Source: Adineta vaga (taxonomy: Eukaryota > Rotifera). From it: a DNA stretch of 64,000 nt. The position numbers were made by a program, and so were the translations under genes. Shown one piece after another: positions 1 to 11,370 of this stretch (position 1 is the stretch's first letter; each line of letters starts with the position of its first letter). The notes under the pieces are model-generated. The model was not told where the DNA came from. It ran no database searches and saw only the letters and a list, made by a program, of their open reading frames with translations. The stretch is taken from positions 9,052,001 through 9,116,000 of the forward strand of contig CP075495.1 of assembly GCA_021613535.1 (NCBI GenBank). Direction: 5' to 3'.

Positions 1-1019
1 GTTACCCAACTGTTCAACGATTCCTTGGTTATAATTCATAATCAATTAGACTTCTTTTCGTCTTCTTCTTCTTCTCTTTCAAAAAAAGAACAATTTTTAA
101 AATCGATATGTAAACATTGTATTACGTTCAATTTCATCCAAATAGCCAACATATTTACATATAAACATTCATCATACTGATAATCATTTATTTTTATTTA
201 ATATTCTTATTATCCTCTCTCTCTCTCTCTCTTTCTCTCTATCTATGCACAATAAAAGTTGATCAAAAACATCACATTGAATATATGTTCTAATAACTTC
301 AGCTTGAAGAAATGACACATTTTGATGTTAAATATTCTGCTACAGAGCATGAACTACTGTTTCTGAAAATATAAAATATCTAAATTTCCTTAATTCTGAA
401 TAAAACAGATTCAACAATTGATGACTTAAAAAGATAAAGTTCTGAAAATAGTTGAGGATCAATACATTATAATACACAGACGTAGTCTATGAATGATAAA
501 TCAATCATTTGTTTATTGTTTCTGTGTAATCAAAGAATATATGAATCTGTATACAGGTGTATGATTTCAACTGTCATTACGTTGTATTCAATAATAGAAA
601 TATTATTCACTGGAAAAATAGTTCATGTATCATGTTGTGTGATAACTGTAACAAAACATAATTTGAGGGTTGAGTGAGGTCAATTATGATGCAAAACATC
701 GACAACGAATATTTATGATTGGCGATATTCGTTGCGCTTCATTTACTTTCTTCGTATAATGAAAAGTTACACTTCAGCTCATATTTTACATGTGCCTCTC
801 ACGTTCTCTATGCTGTATGTAGCAAATGCATAGATAGTGCATTTGTTATTGTGTGAATATGGTTTGAACTTTGTCGTATAACTAATAAAAAAATGTTATC
901 TATTCATAATAATAAGTCAGTTATATCAATCAATCTGCACATCACTGACTACGATTAGATATAAAACAATATGAATTTTGTATATTTTTAGATATACATT
1001 ATAATAGAACTTCGTTAAA
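1..1019. other. intergenic / 5' flank of fucosyltransferase
   Basis: No supported coding sequence. The stretch is AT-rich, with short homopolymers and a CT microsatellite near 215-240. The only open frame (489-677) is short, lacks splice logic and shows no recognisable domain. It probably contains the promoter of the gene starting at 1020 and possibly the end of something to the left. Confidence 0.5.
215..240. repeat. (CT)n microsatellite
   Basis: Nearly pure CT dinucleotide run interrupted by one CTTT unit, in noncoding sequence. Confidence 0.9.
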
Positions 1020-2524
1020 ATGGCAACATTAAAGGTTTACAAAAAATCTAAAATAATCAATCATCGAAGATGTATGAAACTCTTTTACTCTCTGGTAATC
1101 TGTACAGTTATATTCTGTCTGATATTTAGTGAAGTCCTTTTGACTTTCGGAAAATTTATACCAACTTCTTTCTTATCGTTATCAGTTTTTAGTTTAACTA
1201 TTGATGCAGCATCTGATATTGTTGAACAATGGCTTTCATCTACAACAATTGATAATAATCTAACGCAATCAATATTTCAAGCTCGCTCTTATCCATACTA
1301 TCCACAATTTCCTATTCTTATTTACACTCAAAACTTATCATTATTACAAAATACATCTAAACTTATTTTATTGGGCAATGGATTTTTTGAAGATCCCACA
1401 TGGGGTATGACTGCAAGTGGAAAATCACAAAAAGACTTAAGTAATTCAATCAGCTATTAGAAGAAAATCTGTTAGAAATGTACATTTCTCTATTTATTTT
1501 TCAGTGACAGGACTTTCGTGTCCATATTTGGCCAATTATTGTGATATAACAAGTGATAAAACTTTCTTTTCCGATGCCGATGCTGTCGTTTATCATGCTC
1601 GTGATCCTATTGATAGAGAAGAAGCGAAAAAAAATCGTCATCAAAGACAACGTTTCGTATTTGCTCTTTGGGAATCTCCTGCACATACAGATAGTTTGAA
1701 ATCTTATAACTCATTTTATAATTGGACAATGACCTATCGATTTACATCTCATATTGTGGCTTCATACTATTCCAATACATATCTTCATAAATCTAGTGAT
1801 TATTATCAATTCTTATTACGAGAAAATGCAACAAGAGGTCTTCCTTGGACTTTTGGTCAACTAGATCATCAACCTTCAGATGAAATTCTAGCAGAGAAAA
1901 AGCTAGGAACTGTTGCTGCATTAATATCTAATCAAGGTGGATCAAGTCGACGTTTATATTATATTAAATATTTAAAACGTTATATTGATGTAACAGTTTA
2001 TGGAAAACATTCTGTACCATGTCCAAAAGATGTTGATTGTGTAGAATTTATTGCAAAAAATTATTACTTTTATCTTAGCTTTGAAAATAGTCTTTGTCAA
2101 GATTATACAAGTATGTAGGGAAAATTTTCATTGTCTCTTTAAGAAAACTTACTATTCTTTAGCGGAAAAATTCTTTCGTATGCTTCACTATACGATCGTA
2201 CCAGTTGTTCTTGGTCTATCCAATTATTCGTATTTCATTCCGTCATCAGGTTTTATTGATGTAAATAATTTTGAGGGTGTCGCTCCTTTGGCTCAATATA
2301 TGCGTGAAGTTCGTCAAGATAAAGAAAAATATCTATCATATTTTTCGTGGAAAAAAGATTATGTTTGGAATAAGAATACATTTTTTACTCCATTTTGTGA
2401 TCTTTGTTTACGTTTACATCTTGATTCTCAACCGAATGTAATCGAAGATATTGATGCCTGGTGGCATGAAAATACATGCCAAAAACCACGAAAAATGAAA
2501 GCATTTTCATCATTTCACTGGTGA
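1020..2524 (+). CDS. alpha-1,3-fucosyltransferase, GT10 family
   Basis: Type II Golgi glycosyltransferase that transfers fucose from GDP-fucose to glycans. Three exons splice cleanly: 1020-1440, 1505-2110 and 2163-2524, giving about 462 residues. Residues 20-45 form a hydrophobic signal anchor, followed by a stem. The catalytic half contains the GT10 donor-binding motif, read across the second intron as FENSLCQDYTTEKFFR, preceded by the ALISNQGGSSRR block where typical members have ISNC or similar and a basic SxR. The C-terminal half keeps the VPVV(L)G..NYS..IP..S(F/G)I segment typical of the family. The 52-bp second intron interrupts the motif exactly at DYT/T, which confirms the splice model. 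A start at 1074 (Met19) is also possible. The acceptor sugar cannot be told from sequence. The family call is firm; the exact linkage (alpha-1,3 versus alpha-1,4) is inferred from the family. Confidence 0.9.
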
Positions 2525-3470
2525 TTTTTATTTAAATCTTTTGATTTTGTTTTTATAAGTTATCTTTACGTTGTTGTACTCTTATTTTAATTATATTCCT
2601 AGAATTTTGTATCAAATGAGCGAATGAATGAATTCAAAATACTTCGATTATTCTGATTATGTGAACACTTGAAAAAATAAGGTATATTGTTAAAATCATG
2701 ACAATGATATCTTGAATTGTTATGTCGAGTAAGATTCTTAGAGAATAATCATTGGATATGAACAACAAATGTAACAGCATGTTAAAAGATATGACAGATC
2801 ACAATGAGGTTTCATGGAAGTCTAGAAAAAAGAAAATAATCCGTATAGATAAGACTACAGAAACATTCTGATTACAAAAGTATCTTAAATATAAGAATCA
2901 ATATTTTTTATTGAAGTTCAATACTTCTTTTGTAATCTTCAGTTTCATTTCTAAAACATCGATTATACATAGAAAGTTTGATGTCATCTACCGTATCTTC
3001 TCATACGATGACCTTAATATATGAAAGGTCTAGTTTGATCATTATCTCCAGTACTTTTCCTTAACTAACTATAAATACTATCCAAACATCTATAAGAGTT
3101 TTGTTAATCAAGTACAACTTATCTCATCAATATATTCGAAAGATTTTAGCAAATTACGTTCATTCTTGATTTCTGTTACTTAAATATTATGAATAATGTG
3201 CTAGTACCATTTTAGGGAATCATTTTCTTTAATAAATGCCAATCGCGTCGTTGATATTTTCATCATCTTTTCTACTTCTTTCTTAGATTCAATTAATTAT
3301 TCATCGAATAAACATACTTAAAACTATTCGAAATAAATGATTTATCTCAGATCATCGAAAAAATTTCTTCAAAATGAATTGATCGAAGTAGAAAAATCAT
3401 CATCGATATCAGGAACAACGAATACCTTCGCTATACTTCCTTCCCAACTTACTGTTGGTCAATGATAAAG
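2525..3470. other. intergenic, nothing recognised
   Basis: AT-rich sequence with no open frame longer than a few dozen codons. Its right part may contain 5' remnants of the TMEM65-like relic that follows, but no exon could be supported. Confidence 0.5.
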
Positions 3471-3477
3471 AACATTG

Positions 3478-4200
3478 CCGATCTTTGTTATTGTATTATG
3501 GAACTCTTGCGGTTTTTTTAGAAACACGTCTTCCATATATTGCTTTCGTTTTGTCTATAATTTTGTTATGCTTGTCGCAGTAAGATGGAATAGGTTTTGT
3601 TCACTTTGTTTTACGAATATTTGATAATATTCAGGGAGAAACCATTGAAACATTTTCCGGTACTGCACTATGTCTTTCAACAATGGCAAGTATTTAAATA
3701 AGGATAAATTCGAGATTGAATAAATATTTGATCTATTGAGTAGCTGCTAGTCTCGGAAATGCTGTCAGTGATGTTATGGTGATAATATACAATAACAACT
3801 TTTTTTAGTCTTGTTGATCGTATTGAACAAACTTGTGGAGGATTTTTAGCTTTATTTGGAATGTAGTGCACAAAAGCTAACGACTACTCAATGGAGATCA
3901 CGATCTGTTCATTTAACACAATTAATGGTACGATAAATTAGTATATCTCAATTATGTACATAACACGTTTTATCCTTTGATTATTTAATCCGAAGTAATT
4001 TGTATATTCTTGGGTAAATTGCAATTTTTCTTTTTCAAATTTTATTGATTAGTATTTCCTTATTTCTATATAGAATGTATATTAGGTAAATGCAATTGTT
4101 TTTACTAACTTATTTGACCACGTTCGTATCTAATAGGAATGTGTCTACTACTCTTTCGCGACATATCATCAAACATATCGACAACGAACAATAAGGATTA
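3478..4200 (+). pseudogene. TMEM65-like pseudogene (decayed, multi-exon)
   Basis: Fragments of a TMEM65-type protein (inner mitochondrial membrane, linked to Na/Ca handling in vertebrates) occur in the correct order. They are LPYIAF then FVYNFVMLVA (3530-3579), GETIETFSGTALCLSTMA (3635-3689), AASLGNAVSDVM (3741-3778), DRIEQTCGGFLALFG (about 3810-3862), LTTTQWRSRSVHLTQLMV (about 3875-3930) and IGMCLLLF (about 4135-4160). They are separated by GT..AG intron-like gaps. The frame is broken. A Gly codon in the conserved GF(L/V)DN segment has lost one base near 3548, phases disagree across the gap at 3779-3808, and a TAG lies at 3864-3866. It is therefore a non-functional relic, unless several independent assembly errors coincide. 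The identity rests on motif order recalled for the family (GNAVSD is the best anchor). Confidence 0.62.
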
Positions 4201-4427
4201 ATCGAAGGCTTATATTAATGATGAAATATGCACAACAATTGTAAACATGAATTCATGTCATTTTCGAATATACGTATTATATAAGTCAACACTTTAATAA
4301 TCACTCTTGATTAATTCCTACCGTTATATATTGCCTTTCTTCAAAGTTTAGTATTTTCAATCACCTACTAAATGATGTGAAAATAAACGAGAAAAATTCA
4401 AATTTACTTTCGAATGTAAACAGATTA

Positions 4428-5494
4428 TCAAATGAAAAACTGAACATAAACAAAAACACATTCTATTAATTGATAATATTCTTGTTTCAAGATCATATAA
4501 GTGAATAAACTAATTAAAATAAAAAACAAATTGGATGTTAAACAATTGATATGATTTTTCGATGACTTAACCAATACTTGATAACATTTTTGTAGGAATA
4601 TTTGAATCTGCTGAATATGTTCATCATTTGCTAACGTATTTTGACATTTCAATTTTAATGGTGATAAACATTGTACATATTCGAATGCATAATGACATAC
4701 TGTTCGATTAAGTTTTGCTAATGACTGATTCCAATGACCACACGAATCGATAATGAATTTTTTCCGACAATGATATTCAACAGCTATTGTTGTTCGACGT
4801 TTTCTAGATTTACGTTTACGTGGTTTTCGTGTTGTTGAACGTCGTGTACGTGGAAGACGTCGAGGAATTCGTATTTGATCATGAAGATCATGACAACCAT
4901 GTGATGTTGCTTGAGTTAAATATACTTTAAAAGTTAGTTTAAGAGTTTCTAATAAAAGAAAGTACAAATCTTTAATCATGTCAACAAAAGTACAAACGAT
5001 GTCGATCCAGTATTGTAAACTCAGTCACCTTAAGAATATCTAAACGTCATTCATCTTTTCAACGAATATGAAAACCATCATAGCAACGAAGTTTCTCTTA
5101 GTTACCTTTAAATGAAGAATGAAAAAACGTGCTTTTCGTAAAAACAATATTTTTACATCTTGAGTTAGTTTTTTTTCCTCTTCAGAATGAAAACAAGCGA
5201 TTATTTTTACCTAAAGCCGGTCCATATTCTTGAACTTCTGTGCAATTTTCCAAGCGTCTATTGACACAATCAACATGTTTTTTTGCTTCATGACAAAATT
5301 CTGCAATATTTACTTTGATTGTTACTGGTGGTAATGGACACTTATGAAATGAAACACAATGAGAAAAAAAAGAAGAAAAATTATGTTGATTCTTCTACTT
5401 TATTATAAAAGAATATATCGCATGAACCATCAGTAAAAACATCGATAAACATTAATAGAACTAGGAAACAAATTCGAATGAGAATCTTGTGCAT
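4428..5494 (-). CDS. secreted or surface Cys-containing protein with basic linker, unknown function
   Basis: Three minus-strand exons join in phase: 5494-5399, 5340-5211 and 4948-4428, giving 248 residues. Residues 1-22 are a clear signal peptide (MHKILIRICFLVLLMFIDVF). The mature part holds about ten spaced cysteines in two blocks, separated by a strongly basic patch near residues 90-110 (RKPRKRKSRKRR), which resembles a proprotein-convertase cleavage region. Residues near 205-225 are hydrophobic (LFFILISLFTYMIL) and could be a membrane anchor or a GPI signal. I do not recognise the family. The gene is head to head with the neighbour at 5916, about 420 bp apart, so they may share a promoter region. 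The exon model is well supported by phase; the function is unknown. Confidence 0.65.
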
Positions 5495-5915
5495 ATTTAT
5501 TTCGTTGTCTTCATAAACAATAGACAGTCAATCAAATATTGTGACGACATGTCTTTCGTTTGATTCAATCGTAATCCTCATCTTTCTTTCGTGTCTGATT
5601 GAGAAGTAAAGATCGATAATTTCGTCTGATTGCAAAGAAAAATTGACTTTCATATTCTTAAATAATCTGTTCGAATTTTTTTTCTTCTTCTCCTCTTCTA
5701 TTTGTTGTTATCACCGTGTCTCGTGCAGTGACAGACATAAATGAATAATAATAGAAAGAAAGAAAGAAAGAAAAAAATTAGTCAAAATAGACGAGAAAAA
5801 AAGTATAGAAGCATTATTTTAATGAATAGATTTTTTTTGACGCGAGAAATAATAATAGTAAAAAAAATACGGCAATCGTTCTGTTACATCGTCTTATTCA
5901 TTCAACTAGCTGGTA
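5495..5915. promoter_or_regulatory. head-to-head intergenic region (possible bidirectional promoter)
   Basis: About 420 bp between two divergent start codons. It contains purine-rich runs (AAAG/GAAAG repeats near 5752-5775) and an upstream open frame from 5741 that overlaps the next gene's start in another frame. No specific promoter motif is claimed. Confidence 0.4.
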
Positions 5916-8029
5916 ATGTCTTCTTATACGATTATTATATTCGTGATAATCTCAGTATGGATGATGAGTTCAATTACAAATACATTTCGAACTGATTATT
6001 TTAATGAAAAGATCTGGTTTCACGAAGGAAATATCTTACATATAAATCAACCAGTTTTCTGGACCGCATTTCAACAACATCGAAATGTTAATAGACAGTA
6101 TGTGAGAGAAAAAAACGTTTCTTTTCTTTGAAATTTTAAAGTGAAGTTCTCAAGAAATTCTATGAGCAAGTTGTTGTTTTTAGCACTGAAAAAAAAATTG
6201 ATGCTTATGTAACATTTGAAGCATTGTAATGAATTATTACTGTGTTTCTTAGATTCTAATATCTCCTACGTTTTTTTTTGAAGATAGATCTATTCTTTAA
6301 GTAGTTTCAATTTTTATATTAGATTTGGTACGCTCAATATAAAAATGTGATTTTCTTTGAGAACAGATTTCCTAAAAATATGAACTTCATAACTTTGAAC
6401 ATACTAGAAACAACTTCTTTTTGATTTAATAGTATCGATTGGCTTGATAATGAAATCTCATCGGTAAATCATCAAATAAATTTAGTCAAACAACAAATTA
6501 TTCTTCTCTCTCATGCTCGAGCAAATCATCTTCAACAATAAATCAAGATTCTATAAATATTACCTCAGTAGCGATAAAAAATCATACATCATCATCTTCT
6601 TCTCGTCGTCGATCGCCAATCAAAATTCCTAAAAATCAACGAAATATTCAAATTGTCAAACTACTTTCGAATGAACCCTTCTTCGATGGATATCGTGAAG
6701 ATCTAATAGAAATTTATGAAATCTCAATAACTGCAACAATTGAATGTATTGCTATTGTTAGTGAACGGCAATCTATTGAAAAATATCTCTTTGTTAAATT
6801 ATCCAATGGTACAATAGATTCTTATGAAATGAATAAAAGTAGATCATTAAAAGAAACTTATTGGAATATGAATCAACCGTTATCAGTATGGAATAATCCT
6901 GGTAAACAACTTCAATATTATCGAAGATTTCTTCAAGATAACAAAACAAATGTCATCATGATTAGTGATCAGCTGACGGAAATTAAAAGTATGTATTATG
7001 AAGATTTTCAATAGAAAGTTGAGAAATTTGCTTATTTCAGATGTAGACTAGATTACACATGTGTGCGTGTGTGTATGTAAGAGTTTACTGAGCATGATAT
7101 CTATGAATTCTCTGAGAGAGGAAACGGATATTTGAGAGAAAATATTTATGATAATCTTGACAGAAAACAGATAAAACTTTGATAAAATATTTTAGATCGT
7201 CCAAAATTGAATGATGCACATTTCTTCTATATGATGGGACAAATTCTTCGCATTAAATATCATATTGATTCATCCAGTCTTTCTTGTATATTAGAATCAT
7301 TTTTTGATAATATTTACAGTATGTATAGTATTTAAACATTTTCCTCATTTTTTTCAAAAAATTTGTTAAAGCTTGTGATGGTCGATTAATCTATCCTCAT
7401 GAATTGAAACTCTTATCAAATGATAATAATCAATTTGTCTTCTATGCTGTTATGATGGATGTAAGTAGTTTTGAAATATTCATCGAAATCTTCTTCATAG
7501 TCTTATTTTAGACAGAAATTGATAAAAAAATCTATCCTCTCGATAGAAATAATCGAATAAGAAAGGATGATCAAGTTTCTTTTCTTTTCAATAGTCATCC
7601 ACAATTCCATTCATTATCGGCATTATCATGTCCGGAATGTATTCGACAACAACAAACGTTTCTGTTCAATAGTAATCAAGAATTTATTGAACATCATGTT
7701 GATAAGTAAGATCTGTTACTTTACAAATAATGATTGAGATTCGTAGATATTCCTGTGTGAAGATAAACTTTTACTAAGCACTAAATTCGTTATAAGATAA
7801 GTAACGAGAGAATAAATCTGTCTTTTTATTTAGTGGTATTGATGAAACACCACCAATCATTCCTGTTGAAGAAAATCCATTACTTATTAATATTCAAAAT
7901 TTTATTGTCTATGCTATTGTCACAAGTGTTGGACTCTATGTTCTACTTGGTATATTTTTGAATCGTAAACAAGTATCTCATGGAAATTCAACTAAAAAAC
8001 AATTGATATTATCCCGTCGTAATCGATAA
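5916..8029 (+). CDS. membrane protein with N- and C-terminal membrane segments, unknown family; one apparent frame break
   Basis: Exon 1 (5916-6097) encodes an N-terminal signal anchor (TIIIFVIISVWMM). After a 335-bp intron, exon 2 starts at 6433 with a helical, Gln-rich segment. Later exons are in phase and carry a Ser/Arg-rich linker, a globular middle region with a CPEC motif (near 7630) and a C-terminal membrane segment (FIVYAIVTSVGLYVLLGIFL) followed by a basic tail ending at 8029. Splice phases agree at 6988, 7320, 7461 and 7707. The one problem lies near 6533-6545, where exon 2 meets TAA. The downstream frame resumes one base out, and no donor in the right phase exists between them. 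This is either a real frameshift, making it a pseudogene, or a one-base sequence error. I do not recognise the family. Confidence 0.5.
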
Positions 8030-8243
8030 TTTCTAGGAATTAAATTTTTTTATTCAAATAGCAAAAGAAAAGAACACAGATAATTTTTTTAAATAGGAAT
8101 ACTAATTGTTTAAACTACGAATAATAATAATAATACTTTTTCCTGTTTCTTTGTTTAATATATACGCAACTGTGATAAGAAATAAAAAGAAAACAGATAT
8201 ATCTGTTCAATGAGCGGATACAAGACGAAGACAATAGAAAATT

Positions 8244-10617
8244 TTATGAACGATTATTATTTGTGGGTGCATGTCGTTCAACGAGAACGTTATTATTTGG
8301 ATAACGTGATCGATTTGTGGTAGTTGATTGACGTTTATGAAACGTAACATGACGTTGTTGATTATTTGTTTTATTGACACTTGTAGGCTAAAAAGAAAAC
8401 CGAATTATTCGTGTATTAGTCTTCTTTTGGTTTTCAGTAATATCGAAAAACATACGCGAACAGTACGACGTGCTTCTCCTGTACGATATATTGTACTTGG
8501 TAAAGATTCTTTATAAACATGTGTTGGAAATGAATGATAATGTGTTGAAGATTTTGTACCATTTTCTTGATTGTTATCATCCGTTAATTGTTCATCACTA
8601 CTGCTATGATCTGTATTACAGAAGTAGAAAAAAAATAAAATAACCTTGAAATTGTTTTTTCTGCGGATTCAAAGGGAGATTAAGTGAATTCATATTGAAG
8701 TATTTATTTTAATTTAAATTCTATTCTTTCTTTTTAGACACGCAGTTATGTAATAGAATCTAGAGATTTTTCTTATTTACACTGGTATATGAAACGAACA
8801 TTTCTTAGTTTGAAAACTATTAATTGATATATATATATATATCGACTCTAAGACGAAATATATTTTTGGTTATAATCGTCAAAAATTACTATCAGTAAAT
8901 TTATCATATGTATTACAATTTCAAGTATTGTCTAGAGATTTTATCTAAAAGTATTAAGTCATCTACTTCTTAAGATAAAATTCTAATTTAATTGCAGCAA
9001 AATTTCTTACGATTACAACATCGTCGCATTTGGTGGTGTTGTTGTTGCTGTTCTTCTGCTGTTGTCGTTGTTGTTGCAGTTGTTTCTAATTCATTGTCAT
9101 TTTTAAGTAAAACTGACATTGCTTCCATATTTAAGGCACAAACTCCACGCATGAATGCTTTTTTTAAGGCTTCATCATGTTCACCTTTATCAAGTTTAAG
9201 ACGAGCAATTTCTTCAGTTGCATTTAATAATTGCAATTCTAATTGTTTATATTTCAATTCATATTCATTACCTAATTCAATTAAAACATCTTTTGCTTTC
9301 TTTTCACATGCTAATTCAAAACGTTTTTTCCATCCTTGTTCAACTACATTCTTCCAATTAGTTAAGGCTTTCTATCATAATAAAAACAAATCAAACGATT
9401 TCTTATATTAAATTTAATCGAATCAACCTACACGTTTGATTTTATCTTCATAGAATCGTTTTGCTAATGATAAAGAATATTGTTGTCGTTGTTTTTCAAC
9501 ATGTACTAGACGCCATTCATAATAACGACGATAAGCAATTGTTTTGTGATATAATAAATCTAATGCTTTGTTCAGATTCTTTTCTGTTTGATCTTTTTGA
9601 TCGATTGTTTGTTCATAATGTGTTAACATTTCACGCATTGTTTTTATGTCTTGATTTAAACGTACATATTCTTTTGCTTGACTAAAACGGAAAATAATAA
9701 TCGAGAGATTTTTGTTCGTTTTCTACTTACGCTTGTTTTTCACGAAGTGTATTTTGTTGTGCTTCTTCAAGAAATTCTAATCGTAATTTATCAAATTCAG
9801 TCTTTGTAAAATAAAAATAAAATCAACAACAACAATTGATTAAAGATGAAATAAAAAAATTGTGTTTTTTACCATAAGATTCTTTTTTAAATCTAAATAC
9901 CAATGATCCATTTTTTCAGTAATTGGTTTTGATTCTAAATTGTTGGATATAAATTCAGAATAACGAAGTAAATGGTATGAGCAACTGGATCATCGCATTC
10001 CCTTGGCGTTAGTTGATTGTCGATATTGTATTGTTCATTTAATGAACTTGTTGATGTTGTTAACAATTGTTGAAGAGATGGAATCTGAGATAATTGTTGT
10101 CGTTGAGTGTCTAGAATAATTTGTTTGAAATTCAATGGTCTAAAATCATTCTTGTTTTTACCCATGACAGAAAGTGATTTGTCAGTTCGATGTGTTTCTG
10201 GACTACTTAAATCAATCAAATCAGTGACTTGATCATCTAGAATATTAAAAAAATATGTTTGTGCATATGAGAAAAGATGGTTAACTAACTTCTTTTGGGT
10301 ATCGGTCGTTGTCCAAGTCCTAGTGCAGTTTGATTCATTGTTACTTTTGTTGTATAACCATCTGTAGAGACAACAATGGCTCGTCGTAATAAATCCTCAT
10401 ATTCGTTCTGAATGACAGTTAAAGAAATAAAGAAAAGTTTACTATAATTCTTTTTCTATGTAGCAAATCGAAATACACAAGAAGTGATCTATGTAGAGAT
10501 TAATATGTGAGTACAAAAAGGAATCAATTACACACTACAGCCAACCTGTAAGCGTGAGGAAACTGAAGAGCCAGGAGAATCAGGTGGTAACTGTGGTGGT
10601 CCGGATGTTACTGACAT
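8244..10617 (-). CDS. POC5: centrosomal/centriolar protein POC5
   Basis: POC5 is a centrin-binding coiled-coil protein of the distal centriole, needed for centriole elongation. Eight minus-strand exons were traced: 10617-10546, 10407-10290, 10236-9873, 9801-9731, 9681-9432, 9371-9011, 8610-8456 and 8387-8244, giving about 511 codons. Family hallmarks are present. An N-terminal GSSVSSRLQNEYEDLLRRAIV block matches the start of vertebrate POC5. Sfi1-type Trp/Leu helices follow (YYEWRLVHVEKQR, WKNVVEQGWKKRFELAC). The signature KKAFMRGVCALNMEAM lies near 9140-9190, and the C-terminus has a VLVERHAP motif. A Thr/Gln-rich tract follows the signature. Exon 3 contains an apparent one-base deletion near 9965-9980: the frame shifts between VAHTI and LRYSEFISNN with no usable intron. 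The conserved regions on both sides are intact. Confidence 0.87.
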
Positions 10618-11370
10618 GTTGGGTTTGTTTTATTTTATCTTAAATATACATCTAAAACAATGTAAAAACATGTAATTGATCTATGATTTAATGTTAGTTC
10701 TTTAGTTTCAAATATTGTAAATATGACCTTATGTCATATTATGTCACGCAAATATATTGATAAAATTCGCAAATAGATTATTATTCAACATCGTTATGAT
10801 ATAACAGAAAAATGTTCAATTTATATAGTAATACTTTCTGCTAAATATAAAAACCATATTATGAAGAACTAATGAAAATCGTCTGAAAACAAGAAGGATG
10901 AATTTTGTCAGTTCGTTGAAGAATTAATCATTATCGAGAATAGGAAAAGAAACCACAATAAAATTTAGACAATAGCAAGTCATTTATATTTGAACATGCA
11001 CTGAATACTGCCATTGGTAGTTGCTAGGTTACTTTTACCACAAGAGACTGTAATGGCTCAATTTAAAAGAGACCAATCTGATTTCAAGCTCAATAAATTT
11101 TTAAAATTATTTATTACGAACAAATTGATCATGTTTCACGAAAAAATTTTAATTTTTCTTCTGAGATAGTTTTTCCATTGCTTCAAATTTAAAAGAAAAT
11201 TCACTTTGAAAGTATCATTAAATGGTCAAATCTACTTAATTAATCATTATTATTCAATCGTCTACAGAGGTCGTTCTAGTAATCTTCTATATACTAAAGG
11301 AGGATGTTAAGCAACACATCGATAAAAGCTATGAAATGAGTGTTTTTGATTTCTTTTTTTTTTTGTTCTT
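10618..11370. other. divergent intergenic region POC5 / NlpC-P60 gene
   Basis: About 750 bp of AT-rich sequence with no supported coding or RNA gene. It separates two divergently transcribed genes and probably carries both promoters. Confidence 0.5.

Noticed and set aside
8992-9685. Plus-strand frames opposite POC5 (Cys/Val-rich and others)
   Set aside because: They are antisense shadows of POC5 exons, whose minus-strand reading matches the family.
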